Source: JBMTVN01 sp046047235
GTDB taxonomy: Bacteria > Verrucomicrobiota > Verrucomicrobiia > Limisphaerales > JAHDYP01
DNA length: 5,346 nt
Direction of reading: 5' to 3'
Assembly (NCBI GenBank): GCA_046047235.1
Contig: JBJOII010000209.1
Span: forward strand, 1-5,346
Below, in pieces: positions 5,050-5,346 of the stretch. The position numbers were made by a program, and so were the translations under genes. Below the pieces are notes generated by a model. It was given only the letters and a program-made list of their open reading frames with translations. It searched no databases and had not been told where the DNA came from. The number at the start of each line of letters is the position of its first letter. Position 1 is the first letter of the stretch.

Positions 5050-5155
5050 CGCCCCTGGCGGGGCGGGAAGGGTGAAGTTCCGTGATCGCCTCCCGGCGAT
5101 TCGGTCCTTCGACAGGCTCAGGGCAGGTCCGTGTCGGTCGCCCGCTGGAGCGGGC
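5050..5155. repeat. Cluster of three palindromic modules
   Basis: Three perfect short inverted repeats lie in about 105 nt: CGCCCC/GGGGCG (5050-5065, loop TGGC), ATCGCC/GGCGAT (5085-5100, loop TCCC) and GCCCGCT/AGCGGGC (5140-5155, 2-nt centre). A separate word, CCTTCGACAGGCTCAGGGC (5106-5124), lies between the second and third; it is listed on its own. No protein-like ORF covers this stretch. Confidence 0.6.
5106..5124. repeat. Widespread interspersed word CCTTCGACAGGCTCAGGGC
   Basis: I recall this word as a frequent intergenic element in many environmental bacterial genomes, where it gives spurious peptides such as ALSLSKG or LSLSKD on the opposite strand. That recollection has not been checked. 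The core TTCGACAGGCTCAG contains the near-palindrome CTGAGCC/GACAGGCTCAG only weakly. There is one copy here. Confidence 0.45.
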
Positions 5156-5162
5156 TTCGGTT

Positions 5163-5223
5163 GGATTTCGCTTTGCGAAATCCAGTGGCGCCGCTGGGAC
5201 GTAGAACGTCCCAAGCGCGGCGC
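5163..5223. repeat. 61-bp structured intergenic repeat, copy B
   Basis: Same element as copy A (4058-4118), in the same orientation, with four substitutions. The first stem-loop (5163-5183) has perfect 9-bp arms. The second pairs 5188-5194 with 5217-5223 and 5195-5202 with 5206-5213 around an AGA loop, giving 15 Watson-Crick pairs with a 3-nt bulge (5214-5216). This copy is the better paired of the two. It lies upstream of the possible gene at 5286. Confidence 0.8.
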
Positions 5224-5285
5224 GCGGTGGAAGGATTCGCGGACGACGCGCAGAGACCGTCTCAAAACGCTCCGGGCTGACTTGG

Positions 5286-5346
5286 ATGCGGCGGGTTTTG
5301 GCGGGTTTATTTTTGTGGGCGGATGTTTTGGGGCAGAGGGCACCCG
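5286..5346 (+). CDS. Possible N-terminus of an exported protein, cut by window edge
   Basis: From ATG at 5286 the open frame reads MRRVLAGLFLWADVLGQRAP and continues to the window end. Two arginines followed by a hydrophobic core and a likely cut near Gly16-Gln17 look like a signal peptide. Codons (GTT TTG GCG GGT TTA, TTG GGG) resemble those of the hydrolase gene. No clear Shine-Dalgarno precedes it, and only 20 codons are visible. No function can be given. The opposite-strand frame through here is less protein-like. Confidence 0.42.
   Translation, partial: MRRVLAGLFLWADVLGQRAP

Noticed and set aside
5038..5343. 101-residue minus-strand frame at the right edge
   Set aside because: It is made of translated palindromes and the 61-bp repeat. 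The same repeat gives a similar false peptide next to copy A.

Overview
The window looks like chromosome of a GC-rich, Gram-negative bacterium. The best guess is Verrucomicrobiota, possibly the Opitutales side. This rests on a large exported GH106-like glycoside hydrolase, an exported class I methyltransferase, and intergenic DNA built from short degenerate repeats and small palindromes. The taxonomic call is inference. No rRNA, tRNA, CRISPR array, transposase or phage gene is visible.

Layout. 1-300: non-coding; two heptanucleotide arrays (17-44 and 56-111), then a G-rich stretch with a canonical G-quadruplex motif (192-212). 301-438 (+): a 45-residue basic peptide gene with a good ribosome binding site, followed by a very strong intrinsic terminator (485-532). 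533-719: leader with a possible sigma-70 promoter. 720-3818 (+): a 1032-residue secreted GH106-like glycoside hydrolase. 3819-4155: a convergent intergenic region full of heptamer arrays, a hexamer run and hairpins, including copy A of a 61-bp structured repeat. 4156-4905 (-): a 249-residue SAM-dependent methyltransferase with a signal peptide. 4906-5285: a dense repeat region of heptamers, five or more palindromes and copy B of the 61-bp repeat. 5286-5346 (+): the possible start of another exported protein, cut by the window edge.

The two large genes converge and need not share a pathway. The hydrolase probably removes rhamnose or a related sugar from a polysaccharide in the periplasm or outside the cell. 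The methyltransferase substrate is unknown. The most unusual content is intergenic. Tandem runs of degenerate 7-nt words lie in every long gap except the 533-719 leader, and identical words (for example GCGCAGA, GGGCAAA, GCGGGAA, GCGCTGA) recur in different orders kilobases apart. These runs touch both large genes: one array contains the hydrolase stop codon, and another forms the whole proximal leader of the methyltransferase. They are interleaved with a mosaic of 15-21-nt palindromes.
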